A stretch of DNA of 7,663 nucleotides from Betaproteobacteria bacterium HGW-Betaproteobacteria-20 (GCA_002842195.1 PHCL01000056.1:1-7663), one strand, 5' to 3'; shown: positions 1 through 6,423, counted from the stretch's first letter. The notes: generated by a model not told the origin, from the letters alone. A program made the numbers and translations.

Positions 1-24
1 TAAAAAATGTTTAATAGGTTTCAT
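1..24 (-). CDS. argF: Ornithine carbamoyltransferase, N-terminal fragment (partial, runs off left edge)
   Basis: Reading leftwards from an ATG at 24-22, the eight codons available translate as MKPIKHFL. This resembles the start of bacterial, especially betaproteobacterial, ornithine carbamoyltransferases, which commonly begin with a short basic stretch and HFLQF or HYLQF. The enzyme makes citrulline from ornithine and carbamoyl phosphate in the cytoplasm, and argF following argD is a familiar betaproteobacterial order. The gene starts 43 nt after the argD stop on the same strand, consistent with one operon. Its ATG is the last of three ATGs spaced exactly 17 nt apart (58, 41, 24); the two upstream ones open six-codon frames only. 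No clear Shine-Dalgarno is seen. The identification rests on eight residues plus context, so it is probable rather than proven. Confidence 0.62.
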
Positions 25-67
25 AATTTGGCTAGTTTCATAATTTTACTAGTTTCATAACTTTCAA
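25..67 (-). repeat. argD-argF spacer with 17-bp tandem repeats that copy the start-codon context
   Basis: Read on the minus strand, two 17-nt units (58-42 and 41-25) both begin ATGAAACTAG and differ at only two positions. A third unit starting at 24 begins ATGAAAC and is the presumed argF start. Because 17 is not a multiple of three, each upstream ATG opens a separate frame: MKLVKL (58-38) and MKLAKL (41-21). Each ends in TGA overlapping the next ATG as ATGA. CTAGTT at 49-54 and AACTAG at 66-71 are also inverted copies flanking the first of these ATGs. The repeat is directly visible; a role in translational coupling is inference. Confidence 0.8.
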
Positions 68-1240
68 CTAGGCTAAAAATGTTTTTATCAGCAGCGATAA
101 TCTGCTGACTAGTTCTTTAGCCTCATCCTCACTCATCACTAATGGCGGCAATAAGCGCACCACGTTGTCTGCTGTTACGTTAATCAGAAGTTTGGCCTTT
201 AAGGCTGAGTTTACCAAATCGCCACATGGCCGATCCAGCTCAATACCTATCATTAAACCCGCATTGCGTATGGCGATTATGCCTTTGGTATTTTTAAATT
301 CAGCTTCAAAACCGGCACGGATAAAATCACCGATTTTGGTAGAATTTTCACATAAACCTTCTTCTTCAATCGCCTTAAGTGTTGCCAAACCGGCTACGCA
401 GGCCAGTGGATTGCCGCCAAAAGTAGAGCCGTGTTTACCATAAGTAAACACCTCTGCCGCCTTCCCTTTAGCTACACAGGCACCAATCGGCACGCCTGAA
501 CCCAGACCTTTTGCCAGACTCATCACATCAGGCATGACCGCAGTATGCTGGAACGCAAACCATGTACCGGTGCGGCCTATACCGGTTTGCACTTCGTCCA
601 GCATTAATAACCAGCCATGCGCATCACATATTTCGCGTAACGCCTCAAGGTATACACCGCCAGGGATGTTAATGCCGCCCTCACCTTGCACAGGCTCAAC
701 CAAAATCGCCACCACGCTGGAATTGCGTGAAGCCACTTGTTTTACCGCCTCAATATCATCGTACGGCACACGGACAAAACCACTTACTAGCGGTTCGAAA
801 CCTGCTTGCACTTTGCGGCTACCCGTAGCGAAAAGCGTCGCCATGGTGCGTCCATGAAAAGATTTATCCATGACAATGATTTCAGGGGCTTGTATATCTT
901 TATGATGACCATAAAGTCTGGCTAATTTAATTGCGGCCTCGTTAGCTTCGCAGCCTGAGTTGCAAAAAAATACTTTATCCATACCTGAGATTTCGCACAG
1001 CTTATCAGCTAAAGCCGCTTGCTCGGCAATGTGATAGATATTTGAGGTGTGAATAAGTCTGGAAGCCTGCTCACTAATGGCTTTGACTAATTTCGGGTGC
1101 GCGTGACCTAAACCATTCACCGCCACGCCCGCCAGCGCATCTAAATATTTTTCACCAGCAATATCCCACAACCACACGCCCTCGCCTCTGGTAAAGGTGA
1201 CTGGCTGACGATTATAGGTATTCATTAAATGATCTGACAT
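68..1240 (-). CDS. argD: Acetylornithine aminotransferase (class III PLP aminotransferase)
   Basis: This 390-residue cytoplasmic enzyme converts N-acetylglutamate semialdehyde to N2-acetylornithine with glutamate as amino donor, in arginine biosynthesis. Class III aminotransferase features are in order: the NSGCEANEAAIKLAR cofactor-phosphate loop (about 94-108), SFHGRT (127-132) with the aromatic/His pair that stacks on PLP, EPVQGEGG (182-189), DEVQTGIGRTG (215-225) with the PLP-N1 aspartate D215, the Schiff-base lysine K244 in SLAKGLGSG, and HGSTFGGNPLAC (270-281). Length matches ArgD rather than the longer GABA or ornithine transaminases. ArgD enzymes can also serve as succinyldiaminopimelate aminotransferase in lysine synthesis. 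The first ATG is chosen because AAAGAG lies about 5 nt upstream; Met6 is a less supported alternative. The gene is followed by an argF-like start and preceded by a leader with a terminator-like hairpin at 1311-1326. Confidence 0.95.
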   Translation of the reverse strand: MSDHLMNTYNRQPVTFTRGEGVWLWDIAGEKYLDALAGVAVNGLGHAHPKLVKAISEQASRLIHTSNIYHIAEQAALADKLCEISGMDKVFFCNSGCEANEAAIKLARLYGHHKDIQAPEIIVMDKSFHGRTMATLFATGSRKVQAGFEPLVSGFVRVPYDDIEAVKQVASRNSSVVAILVEPVQGEGGINIPGGVYLEALREICDAHGWLLMLDEVQTGIGRTGTWFAFQHTAVMPDVMSLAKGLGSGVPIGACVAKGKAAEVFTYGKHGSTFGGNPLACVAGLATLKAIEEEGLCENSTKIGDFIRAGFEAEFKNTKGIIAIRNAGLMIGIELDRPCGDLVNSALKAKLLINVTADNVVRLLPPLVMSEDEAKELVSRLSLLIKTFLA

Positions 1241-1300
1241 AGCGCTCTTTATTAAAACTTAATCAATAAAATTAAACAAACCGGTAAAAAAGAATCGTTA

Positions 1301-1326
1301 AAAGAAAAAAGGCGACTAATGCCGCC
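1301..1326 (-). terminator. Intrinsic-terminator-like hairpin in the argD leader
   Basis: On the minus strand, GGCGGC (1326-1321) can pair with GTCGCC (1316-1311) around the tetraloop ATTA, giving six pairs with one G-U. The T-rich tract TTTTTTCTTT (1310-1301) follows immediately, which is the classic rho-independent layout. On the plus strand no T tract follows, so it acts leftwards. It lies about 60 nt upstream of the argD ATG with no minus-strand gene just before it. It is therefore either an attenuator for argD or a stop for antisense read-through from the response-regulator operon across the transporter gene. Confidence 0.6.
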
Positions 1327-1462
1327 GTAACAAGCTGAATTTATTGAATTTTTCGTGCGACGCAAAGCCACATTTACTGCGATGCACCACTAATGACCTG
1401 ATGACCAATAATTATTTATATTTTTCAATCAAACAATATATGTGAGATTATCTGAAAACCCC

Positions 1463-1495
1463 TTAATTGGCAAGCCTGCGCACGCGCCAACCCAT
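1463..1495 (-). other. Possible short leader ORF rich in Arg codons upstream of argD
   Basis: An ATG at 1495-1493 opens a ten-codon frame, MGWRVRRLAN, ending in TAA at 1465-1463. Three of ten codons are Arg (CGC, CGC, AGG). It is on the argD strand and upstream of the terminator-like hairpin. Against it: the Shine-Dalgarno is weak (a GGTA just upstream), the distance to the hairpin is about 137 nt, longer than in classic amino-acid attenuators, and a frame this short can arise by chance. The segment 1467-1490 also carries a TTGGC/GCCAA inverted repeat. Confidence 0.2.
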
Positions 1496-1519
1496 GTTTA
1501 CCATACAATTTACCAATAA

Positions 1520-1547
1520 AATAAATGCTGAAAAATAAATGCTGAAA
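1520..1547 (+). repeat. Perfect 14-bp tandem duplication across the eamA start codon
   Basis: The 14-mer AATAAATGCTGAAA occurs twice, at 1520-1533 and 1534-1547, without mismatch. Each copy contains ATG CTG AAA. The second copy supplies the annotated start at 1539. The first ATG (1525) is out of frame and gives a six-codon frame, MLKNKC, whose TGA (1543-1545) lies just inside the main gene. Confidence 0.9.
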
Positions 1548-2420
1548 AATTTACAATTTAAACTAAGTAGCTTCAGCTTACCCAATTTTGGCAGCCTATG
1601 GATGTTAGTCGCCGCTCTGGGCTTTGCTATTATGGGCGCACTGGTTAAAGTAGGTGCGCAAAAGTTTAGCAGTGCTGAATTGGTATTCTATCGCTCAATA
1701 TTCGGCTTAATATTCATTTGGCTTTATATTTTTAGCAAAAAACTACCGCTGGCAACGCCTTTCATATTTAAACAAATGTCACGTGCACTGGTCGGGTTTG
1801 CTTCGCTGGTGCTGTTCTTTTATGCCATTGCACATCTGCCTTTAGCTACTGCTATTACACTTAACTATACGTCACCGTTGTTTTTAGCAATTTTCACACC
1901 GTTTTTATTACATGAGAAACCAAAAAAAACCTTATTTATCAGCCTGACAATTGGCTTTATTGGGGTGGGTTTATTGCTTAAGCCGAATTTTTCCCAGGCT
2001 GATTGGCTGGCTGGTAGCTTGGGTTTACTCTCTGGCGCAGGCGCCGCATTAGCTTACGTACATGTAAAACAACTAGGTAAAGTGAACGAGCCGGATTGGC
2101 GCACAGTATTTTATTTCACACTTATTTCTACCATAGGTGCTGGCCTGTGGATGTTATTCGACAACTTTCATGTCATCGCATGGCAGGATTTACCCGTTTT
2201 ATTAGGCTTAGGACTTTCTGCAACGATTGCACAACTGGCCATGACACGCGCCTACCGCACAGGCCATACGTTAGTCGTCGCTAGCCTGGCCTACGTTACG
2301 GTAATACTGGCGAGTTTAATTGGTGTAGCGTGGTGGCATGAACACTTAGGCTTGGATATTTGGCTGGCAATCGCGCTAATAATTTTAAGCGGTGTAATCA
2401 GCGTGCGCAGTGCGCGATAA
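1539..2420 (+). CDS. EamA/DMT-superfamily inner-membrane transporter
   Basis: The product is a 293-residue, very hydrophobic protein with the two-fold EamA architecture: repeat one at about residues 18-147 and repeat two at about 157-289, some ten transmembrane helices in all. Family hallmarks include VFYRSIFG (49-56), the HLPLATAITLNYTSPLF stretch before helix 4 (99-115), AYRTGHTLVVASLAYVTV (238-255) in the second half, and a HE pair ending the equivalent helix in both halves (125-126 and 267-268). DMT proteins move small metabolites across the inner membrane, often outwards; the substrate cannot be read from the sequence. The start is uncertain: no good Shine-Dalgarno precedes 1539 and the ATG lies in a tandem duplication. 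Met22, just at the first helix, is an alternative but would remove the cytoplasmic N-terminus. It converges with the response-regulator gene, leaving 39 bp and no obvious terminator. Confidence 0.88.
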   Translation: MLKNLQFKLSSFSLPNFGSLWMLVAALGFAIMGALVKVGAQKFSSAELVFYRSIFGLIFIWLYIFSKKLPLATPFIFKQMSRALVGFASLVLFFYAIAHLPLATAITLNYTSPLFLAIFTPFLLHEKPKKTLFISLTIGFIGVGLLLKPNFSQADWLAGSLGLLSGAGAALAYVHVKQLGKVNEPDWRTVFYFTLISTIGAGLWMLFDNFHVIAWQDLPVLLGLGLSATIAQLAMTRAYRTGHTLVVASLAYVTVILASLIGVAWWHEHLGLDIWLAIALIILSGVISVRSAR

Positions 2421-2459
2421 CAAGCTGGAACCTACTCCACAAATTACGCACTACATGGA

Positions 2460-3098
2460 TTACGCATCCAGCAAGCCGCTACGCATAGCAATCAGCGCAA
2501 TTTCGGCTGAATTATTAGCATCGAGTTTTTGTTTAATATTGTAAAGATGTGTACCCACAGTGCGCGGGCTTAAGAATAAAGTTTCAGCAATTTCATTAGT
2601 GGTTTTACCTTTTGCCAGCGCCATAAATACTTCAAACTCGCGCGGAGACAACACATCTACCGGGTTTTGATCACCTGACAATTGTTGTATTGCCATTTGC
2701 TGTGCAACGCTGGCCTCCAGATACTTTTTGCCAGTCGCTACAATTCTAATTGCCTTAATCATCTCCTCGGCCGCGCTACGTTTGGTCAAGTAACCCATTG
2801 CACCCGCATTTAATACACGCTTGGGGTGTACTGAATCTTCATGCGCAGACAGCACCAAAATTTTAGCAGTGCTGTCTTTTGCCAATATACGCTCAATTGC
2901 TTCTAAACCGCCTATACCAGGCATGGTAATGTCCATCACCACTACGTGTGGCTTATGTTCCACATAACGCTGAATGGCTTGCTCACCGCTATCAGCTTCT
3001 GCCACCACTTTAATTTCAGCATCGGTTTCTAACAGCATCTTAAAACCCATGCGTACTACAGCGTGGTCGTCTACCAGCATGACGTTAATTTGGCTCAT
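2460..3098 (-). CDS. NarL/LuxR-family two-component response regulator (MoxX-like)
   Basis: The product has 212 residues. An N-terminal receiver domain (about 3-120) shows the acidic pair D10-D11, the phospho-acceptor D56 in VVMDITMPG, S84 and the conserved K106. A C-terminal LuxR/GerE helix-turn-helix (about 147-210) has LSPRE at 150-154 and the recognition region NEIAETLFLSPRTVGTHLYN (168-187). It is a cytoplasmic DNA-binding regulator, expected to be phosphorylated by the kinase encoded 43 bp upstream on the same strand. The receiver resembles those of UvrY/GacA, UhpA and MoxX proteins. The MoxX-like label follows from the type of partner kinase and is inference. Translation starts at 3098; GGA about 10 nt upstream is the likely Shine-Dalgarno. 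That GGA lies in a tiny frame (MDKK, 3113-3099) whose stop abuts the start codon. Confidence 0.92.
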   Translation of the reverse strand: MSQINVMLVDDHAVVRMGFKMLLETDAEIKVVAEADSGEQAIQRYVEHKPHVVVMDITMPGIGGLEAIERILAKDSTAKILVLSAHEDSVHPKRVLNAGAMGYLTKRSAAEEMIKAIRIVATGKKYLEASVAQQMAIQQLSGDQNPVDVLSPREFEVFMALAKGKTTNEIAETLFLSPRTVGTHLYNIKQKLDANNSAEIALIAMRSGLLDA

Positions 3099-3141
3099 TT
3101 ATTTTTTATCCATAATGTAAATATCTTTAAAGTGTACCAAC

Positions 3142-4476
3142 TTAAGCGCTTAAAACCTGCGGTATATTGATATAGAGCGTTGTGCCAATATTCGGTTCAG
3201 AAACCACATTAAAACTGCCATGAAAACCCTGCACACGCTCGCGCATACCTAGCAAGCCAAAATGCTGCGTTTGGTCAACCGTTGCCAAGTTCATGCCAAC
3301 ACCATTGTCATTGATGCTGAGTCGAAGCGCATTGTCCTGCACTGTAAGCTTAATATTGATTACGTTAGCCTCAGCATGCTTTATGGCGTTGTTAATGGCT
3401 TCCTGAACAATACGATAAATATTGATATTAAGCGTTTCGCCAAGATTATCTAAATCACCTTCTAAACTCAGGTTAAATTGTATTTCTGGATGCAGTGTTT
3501 GGTTATGATTGACTGTATCCTGCAGGGTTTCGGCAAGGCCAAGGTTATCTAAAGCGCCAGGGCGAAGCTTGCGAATAATATCGTGCATGCCAGCGTAAAT
3601 TTGATTAGCCGCCGCGACTATAGTTTGGGCGTTGTTTGCAATGTCGGGAGATTTCTCTTTAGTCTTATTCACTATCGCTACAGCAAAAGTCTTAATCGCT
3701 GTTACATATTGGCCCAACTCATCATGCAACTCACGCGCTAAACTACGACGCTCATCCTCAATATGACTTTGGATAAGCTGGGTGAGCTGGCGATTTTCTT
3801 CTAACTGCCGTTCTGCGGCAAGCGATTCTGCCATGCGGTTTAAACTATGCCCTATGCGGTCAAATTCCGGCAACTTAAATGTAGGTAATCGCGTGTCTAA
3901 GTCACCATGTTCCATGCGGCTGATTGATGCCAAAATAGGCTTAATCGGTCTTAAAGAGTAACGCAAAAGCCCATAAACCATCACATTCAGCAACACAAAA
4001 AACCCCAAACCAACCCACATAAGCTGACTGAAGCCTGACCAAGCCTCACGAATTGAACCCGCCGCACTGGATGAAACGACCAGGGTGCCGTAACGTATTC
4101 TACGCTCTACGACTTCAGTTTTTGGAGCCACCAGCTTGGCAAACCATACCGGTGGATACACGTCGATTTTAAAAGTAGATTCTGGCGACTCGTAAAGCAC
4201 GTTACCACGAATATCGTACAGCATAATATGACTGCTGCGTACATAGCCAAGGGATTGCAAAAAGCCTTGCAGAACCTTATGTGTTTCGCCATATTCAGGA
4301 TTAAGTGCAGAACTGATAATCACCGTATCCAACAGTTGCACAGTTACGCGACTGGCGGCCTCTACCCGTTCACGTATTGAAACGCGCGTGTCATTAACTA
4401 ATATCGTACCCACCACCAATATAAAAGCCAATGATAGTAAAGTAATCAATAAATTTAAACGGAATTTTAAGCTCAT
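3142..4476 (-). CDS. Membrane sensor histidine kinase, NarX/UhpB class with MoxY/LapD-like sensor region
   Basis: The product has 444 residues. A first membrane helix (about 8-27) and a second (about 152-172) bracket a periplasmic domain of roughly 120 residues. A HAMP linker (about 173-225), a HisKA_3 dimerisation/phospho-acceptor domain with H251 in ARELHDELGQ, and a HATPase domain (about 345-441) follow. The ATPase domain shows the N box (QEAINNAIKHA, N363), the G1 box DNGVG (390-394) and the G2-like FGLLGMRERV. All catalytic motifs look intact. The N-terminal pattern (RLNLLITLL, then REBVEAA-type helix leading to QLLD) recalls the LapD/MoxY periplasmic domain family, known from MoxY kinases linked to methanol/formaldehyde oxidation in Paracoccus; this match is from memory. 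The ligand is unknown. It is probably co-transcribed with the regulator and is divergent from dhaL. No strong Shine-Dalgarno is visible. Confidence 0.92.
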   Translation of the reverse strand: MSLKFRLNLLITLLSLAFILVVGTILVNDTRVSIRERVEAASRVTVQLLDTVIISSALNPEYGETHKVLQGFLQSLGYVRSSHIMLYDIRGNVLYESPESTFKIDVYPPVWFAKLVAPKTEVVERRIRYGTLVVSSSAAGSIREAWSGFSQLMWVGLGFFVLLNVMVYGLLRYSLRPIKPILASISRMEHGDLDTRLPTFKLPEFDRIGHSLNRMAESLAAERQLEENRQLTQLIQSHIEDERRSLARELHDELGQYVTAIKTFAVAIVNKTKEKSPDIANNAQTIVAAANQIYAGMHDIIRKLRPGALDNLGLAETLQDTVNHNQTLHPEIQFNLSLEGDLDNLGETLNINIYRIVQEAINNAIKHAEANVINIKLTVQDNALRLSINDNGVGMNLATVDQTQHFGLLGMRERVQGFHGSFNVVSEPNIGTTLYINIPQVLSA

Positions 4477-4510
4477 GAGTTCTGATGACTTTAATGTTTA
4501 ATAAGCGGTG

Positions 4511-4539
4511 TTGTAAAGGCAGGCTATCACATGTAAAGT
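4511..4539 (+). promoter_or_regulatory. Candidate sigma-70-type promoter for dhaL
   Basis: TTGTAA (4511-4516) and TAAAGT (4534-4539) are separated by exactly 17 nt and match the -35 and -10 consensus at four of six positions each. It lies in the 131-bp gap between the divergent sensor kinase and dhaL. Transcription would start about 60 nt before the dhaL ATG. AT-rich gaps offer many such matches, so this is only a candidate. Confidence 0.22.
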
Positions 4540-4607
4540 TTAACAACTATATGCAAAACAAAACATAGTATTAATCACTATTTTAAACAATAAAATATGG
4601 TCAACTT

Positions 4608-5237
4608 ATGAAAACAGACTTTATCATCAATGCTGCAAAAGCGGTTCAGCAAACCATTATAACGAATGAACATACGCTGGAATCCTTAGACCGCGAAATT
4701 GGCGATGGTGACCACTACATCAACATGAAACGTGGCACTACTGCAATTGCAGGCATGCACATAGAATTGGCATCTTTGCCGCCAGCCGAAGCGCTGAATA
4801 AAATTGGGCTCAAACTACTAAGTACTATTGGCGGAGCTTCCGGGCCACTCCTTGCCAGCTTTTTCATGGCAATGGCAAAAATGCTCAAAGAAAACGGTGA
4901 TGAGTCTAACTTGAAGTTTGCTGAAGCTTTTGCGGCAGGCGTACAAGCCATTATCCAACGAGGTAAAGCTGATATTGGCGAAAAAACCATGCTGGATGTA
5001 CTGATTCCCGTCGCAGATCAATTTGTATTGCTCACCACACAAAACTGTGACGTAAAATTGGTATGCGCCTCCCTCATGCACACAGCCGAACAAGGTATGC
5101 TGGCAACCAAAAGCTTAATTGCCACCAAAGGCCGCGCCGCTGGCCTGGGCGAACGCGCAATCGGCCATATTGACCCGGGTGCTAAAAGCTGCCAATTAAT
5201 GATAGAGGCAGTGTGTAATTTAATTCTTAAAGAATAA
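4608..5237 (+). CDS. dhaL: Dihydroxyacetone kinase, nucleotide-binding subunit DhaL
   Basis: At 209 residues this is the usual length of stand-alone DhaL, the all-helical subunit that carries the ADP/ATP and hands a phosphate to dihydroxyacetone held on DhaK. Family motifs: the Mg-binding aspartates in DREIGDGDH (D28, D33, D35), GGASGP (75-80) for nucleotide phosphates, GEKTMLDVLIP (124-134), and GRA (175-177) through GHIDPGA (186-192) closing the site. One deviation is Tyr after GDGDH where many homologues have Gly. The donor could be ATP directly or phospho-DhaM of the PTS; no dhaM lies in this window. The start at 4608 gives the expected N-terminus, but no good Shine-Dalgarno precedes it. 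An out-of-frame ATG at 4597 opens MVNL, whose TGA overlaps the dhaL ATG (ATGA). The gap to dhaK is 131 bp. Confidence 0.93.
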   Translation: MKTDFIINAAKAVQQTIITNEHTLESLDREIGDGDHYINMKRGTTAIAGMHIELASLPPAEALNKIGLKLLSTIGGASGPLLASFFMAMAKMLKENGDESNLKFAEAFAAGVQAIIQRGKADIGEKTMLDVLIPVADQFVLLTTQNCDVKLVCASLMHTAEQGMLATKSLIATKGRAAGLGERAIGHIDPGAKSCQLMIEAVCNLILKE

Positions 5238-5368
5238 AATACAATGATTAAAAAAATACAGCGGTCACATTGATATGCGAAGTTAGAACGCCACACAAAA
5301 ATCGACATTTACCTATTTGTAATATTTGGTTTTTTATCACATAACAACGGCAAGCTAAGGATAAAAAT
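5238..5368 (+). promoter_or_regulatory. dhaL-dhaK intergenic gap
   Basis: This gap is 131 bp of AT-rich sequence between two subunits of one enzyme, which are usually adjacent or overlapping. It ends with a good Shine-Dalgarno, AAGGA, seven nt before the dhaK ATG. A separate promoter for dhaK is possible, but I see no strong -35/-10 pair. A nine-codon frame starting near 5254 (MIKKIQRSH) has no support. No terminator-like hairpin with a T tract is visible, so co-transcription remains possible. Confidence 0.4.
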
Positions 5369-6373
5369 ATGAAAAAATTTATTAACAATATTGACGATAT
5401 TCTAATCGAAAGCCTAAACGGTTTTGCTACAGCGCACACCGATTTAGTCAGCTTGCATTTAGCCCCCAACTTTTTAACGCGAAAAAATAAGGCGCAAAAT
5501 AAAGTCGCCATTATCTCTGGCGGCGGCTCAGGGCATGAGCCGCTACACGCCGGCTACATAGGCTACGGCATGCTGGATGCCGCCTGCCCTGGCCATGTGT
5601 TTACTTCTCCCACGCCAGACCAGATGCTTGCCGCAGCTGAAACTGTGCATGCAGGCAAAGGTATCTTATTTATCGTAAAAAACTACGCAGGCGATGTGAT
5701 GAACTTTGAAATGGCAGCAGAAATGCTGCCCTTCGAGTCTGCCACGGTATTAACAAGTGACGATTGCGCTGTAGTTAACAGTACCTATACCTCGGGCCGC
5801 CGCGGCGTGGCTGGAACAGTCATTGTAGAAAAATGCGTAGGCAGTCTGGCTGAAACCGGCGCAACTTTACAAGCCTGCAAAGCACTAGGTGATAAAGTAA
5901 ATAATCGTACAGCCAGCATAGGGGTAGCTTTAACCAGTTGCACCGTACCCGCTGCCGGTCGTCCTACTTTTGATATCAGTGATACCGAGCTTGAAATGGG
6001 CGTAGGCATACATGGCGAACCAGGGCGCAGGCGTGAAACCATGCGCGAAGCAGACGAGATTGTAAGCGACTGTGTAGATGCAATTCTGACAGACTTCAAA
6101 CTAAGAAACATTGAACCTGCTGAAAACAAAGCGGCATTGCTGCTTATCAACGGCTTTGGTGCCACACCGCTAATGGAGCTATATTTAATTTACAACACCG
6201 CAGCGAAGTTGTTTAATCAGCACGGCATTCAAATTTCACGTTCTTTGGTCGGCAATTACACCACTGCGCTGGATATGGCAGGAGTCTCAGTAACCCTATG
6301 CCTGCTGGATGATGAAATCAAACAGCATTGGGATAGCCCTGTACATACCGCAGCTTTAAGGGTGGGGATGTAA
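5369..6373 (+). CDS. dhaK: Dihydroxyacetone kinase, substrate-binding subunit DhaK
   Basis: This 334-residue protein is close to the usual length of DhaK and binds dihydroxyacetone for phosphorylation to DHA phosphate by DhaL. The active-site residues are all present and nearly at Escherichia coli numbering: SGGGSGHEP (50-58) with H56, VKNYAGDVMNF (103-113) with D109, and GIHGEPG (213-219) with H215, the histidine that forms the covalent hemiaminal with the substrate carbonyl. TSCTVPAAGRP (189-199) before it is typical of DhaK and of the K domain of fused ATP-dependent kinases. The start at 5369 follows AAGGA at 7 nt spacing. The gene order L then K is the reverse of the fused enzymes and of the common dhaKLM operon. 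In a C1-utilising host it would return free DHA to the triose-phosphate pool; this role is inferred. The protein is cytoplasmic. Confidence 0.95.
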   Translation: MKKFINNIDDILIESLNGFATAHTDLVSLHLAPNFLTRKNKAQNKVAIISGGGSGHEPLHAGYIGYGMLDAACPGHVFTSPTPDQMLAAAETVHAGKGILFIVKNYAGDVMNFEMAAEMLPFESATVLTSDDCAVVNSTYTSGRRGVAGTVIVEKCVGSLAETGATLQACKALGDKVNNRTASIGVALTSCTVPAAGRPTFDISDTELEMGVGIHGEPGRRRETMREADEIVSDCVDAILTDFKLRNIEPAENKAALLLINGFGATPLMELYLIYNTAAKLFNQHGIQISRSLVGNYTTALDMAGVSVTLCLLDDEIKQHWDSPVHTAALRVGM

Positions 6374-6423
6374 ATGGGTAACTACCAATAATGATTACCC
6401 TTACCGGCATTAAGATTTGACAA

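Larger units (their letters stand above)
1241..1538. promoter_or_regulatory. Divergent argD / eamA intergenic region
   Basis: This AT-rich region separates argD (minus) from the transporter (plus) and must hold promoters for both, but I could not assign a convincing -35/-10 pair for either. It contains the terminator-like hairpin (1301-1326), a TTGGC (1467-1471) / GCCAA (1486-1490) inverted repeat with a GC-rich centre, and several short frames on the argD strand. One of these, 1373-1341 (MWLCVARKIQ), ends about 14 nt before the hairpin. No convincing ArgR-type operator (paired TGAAT/ATTCA halves) was found. Confidence 0.5.

Noticed and set aside
165..857. Plus-strand open frames of about 90-107 codons inside argD
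   Set aside because: They lie antisense to a gene with every ArgD motif intact and show no recognisable domain or good initiation site.
1246..1275. argD promoter from TTGTTT and TTTAAT spaced 17 nt on the minus strand
   Set aside because: It would start transcription within about 10 nt of the ATG, inside the Shine-Dalgarno, and the -35 match is poor.
1336..1355. ArgR operator from the TGAATTTATTGAAT stretch
   Set aside because: The two halves are direct (TGAAT, TGAAT), not the inverted TGAAT/ATTCA arrangement of ARG boxes.
1467..1483. Sigma-54 promoter (TTGGCA at 1467)
   Set aside because: The following GC falls 9 rather than 10 nt after GG; similar near misses at 6657 and 7611 also lack the -12 element.
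4715..5511. Minus-strand open frames overlapping dhaL and the dhaL-dhaK gap
   Set aside because: Antisense shadows of clearly coding sequence, mutually overlapping, no family resemblance.
5785..6165. 126-codon minus-strand frame inside dhaK
   Set aside because: Antisense to the conserved DhaK core including GIHGEPG; composition typical of reversed coding sequence.
6376..6400. Intrinsic terminator after dhaK (GGGTAA/TTACCC)
   Set aside because: Only six pairs, a 13-nt loop and no T tract.
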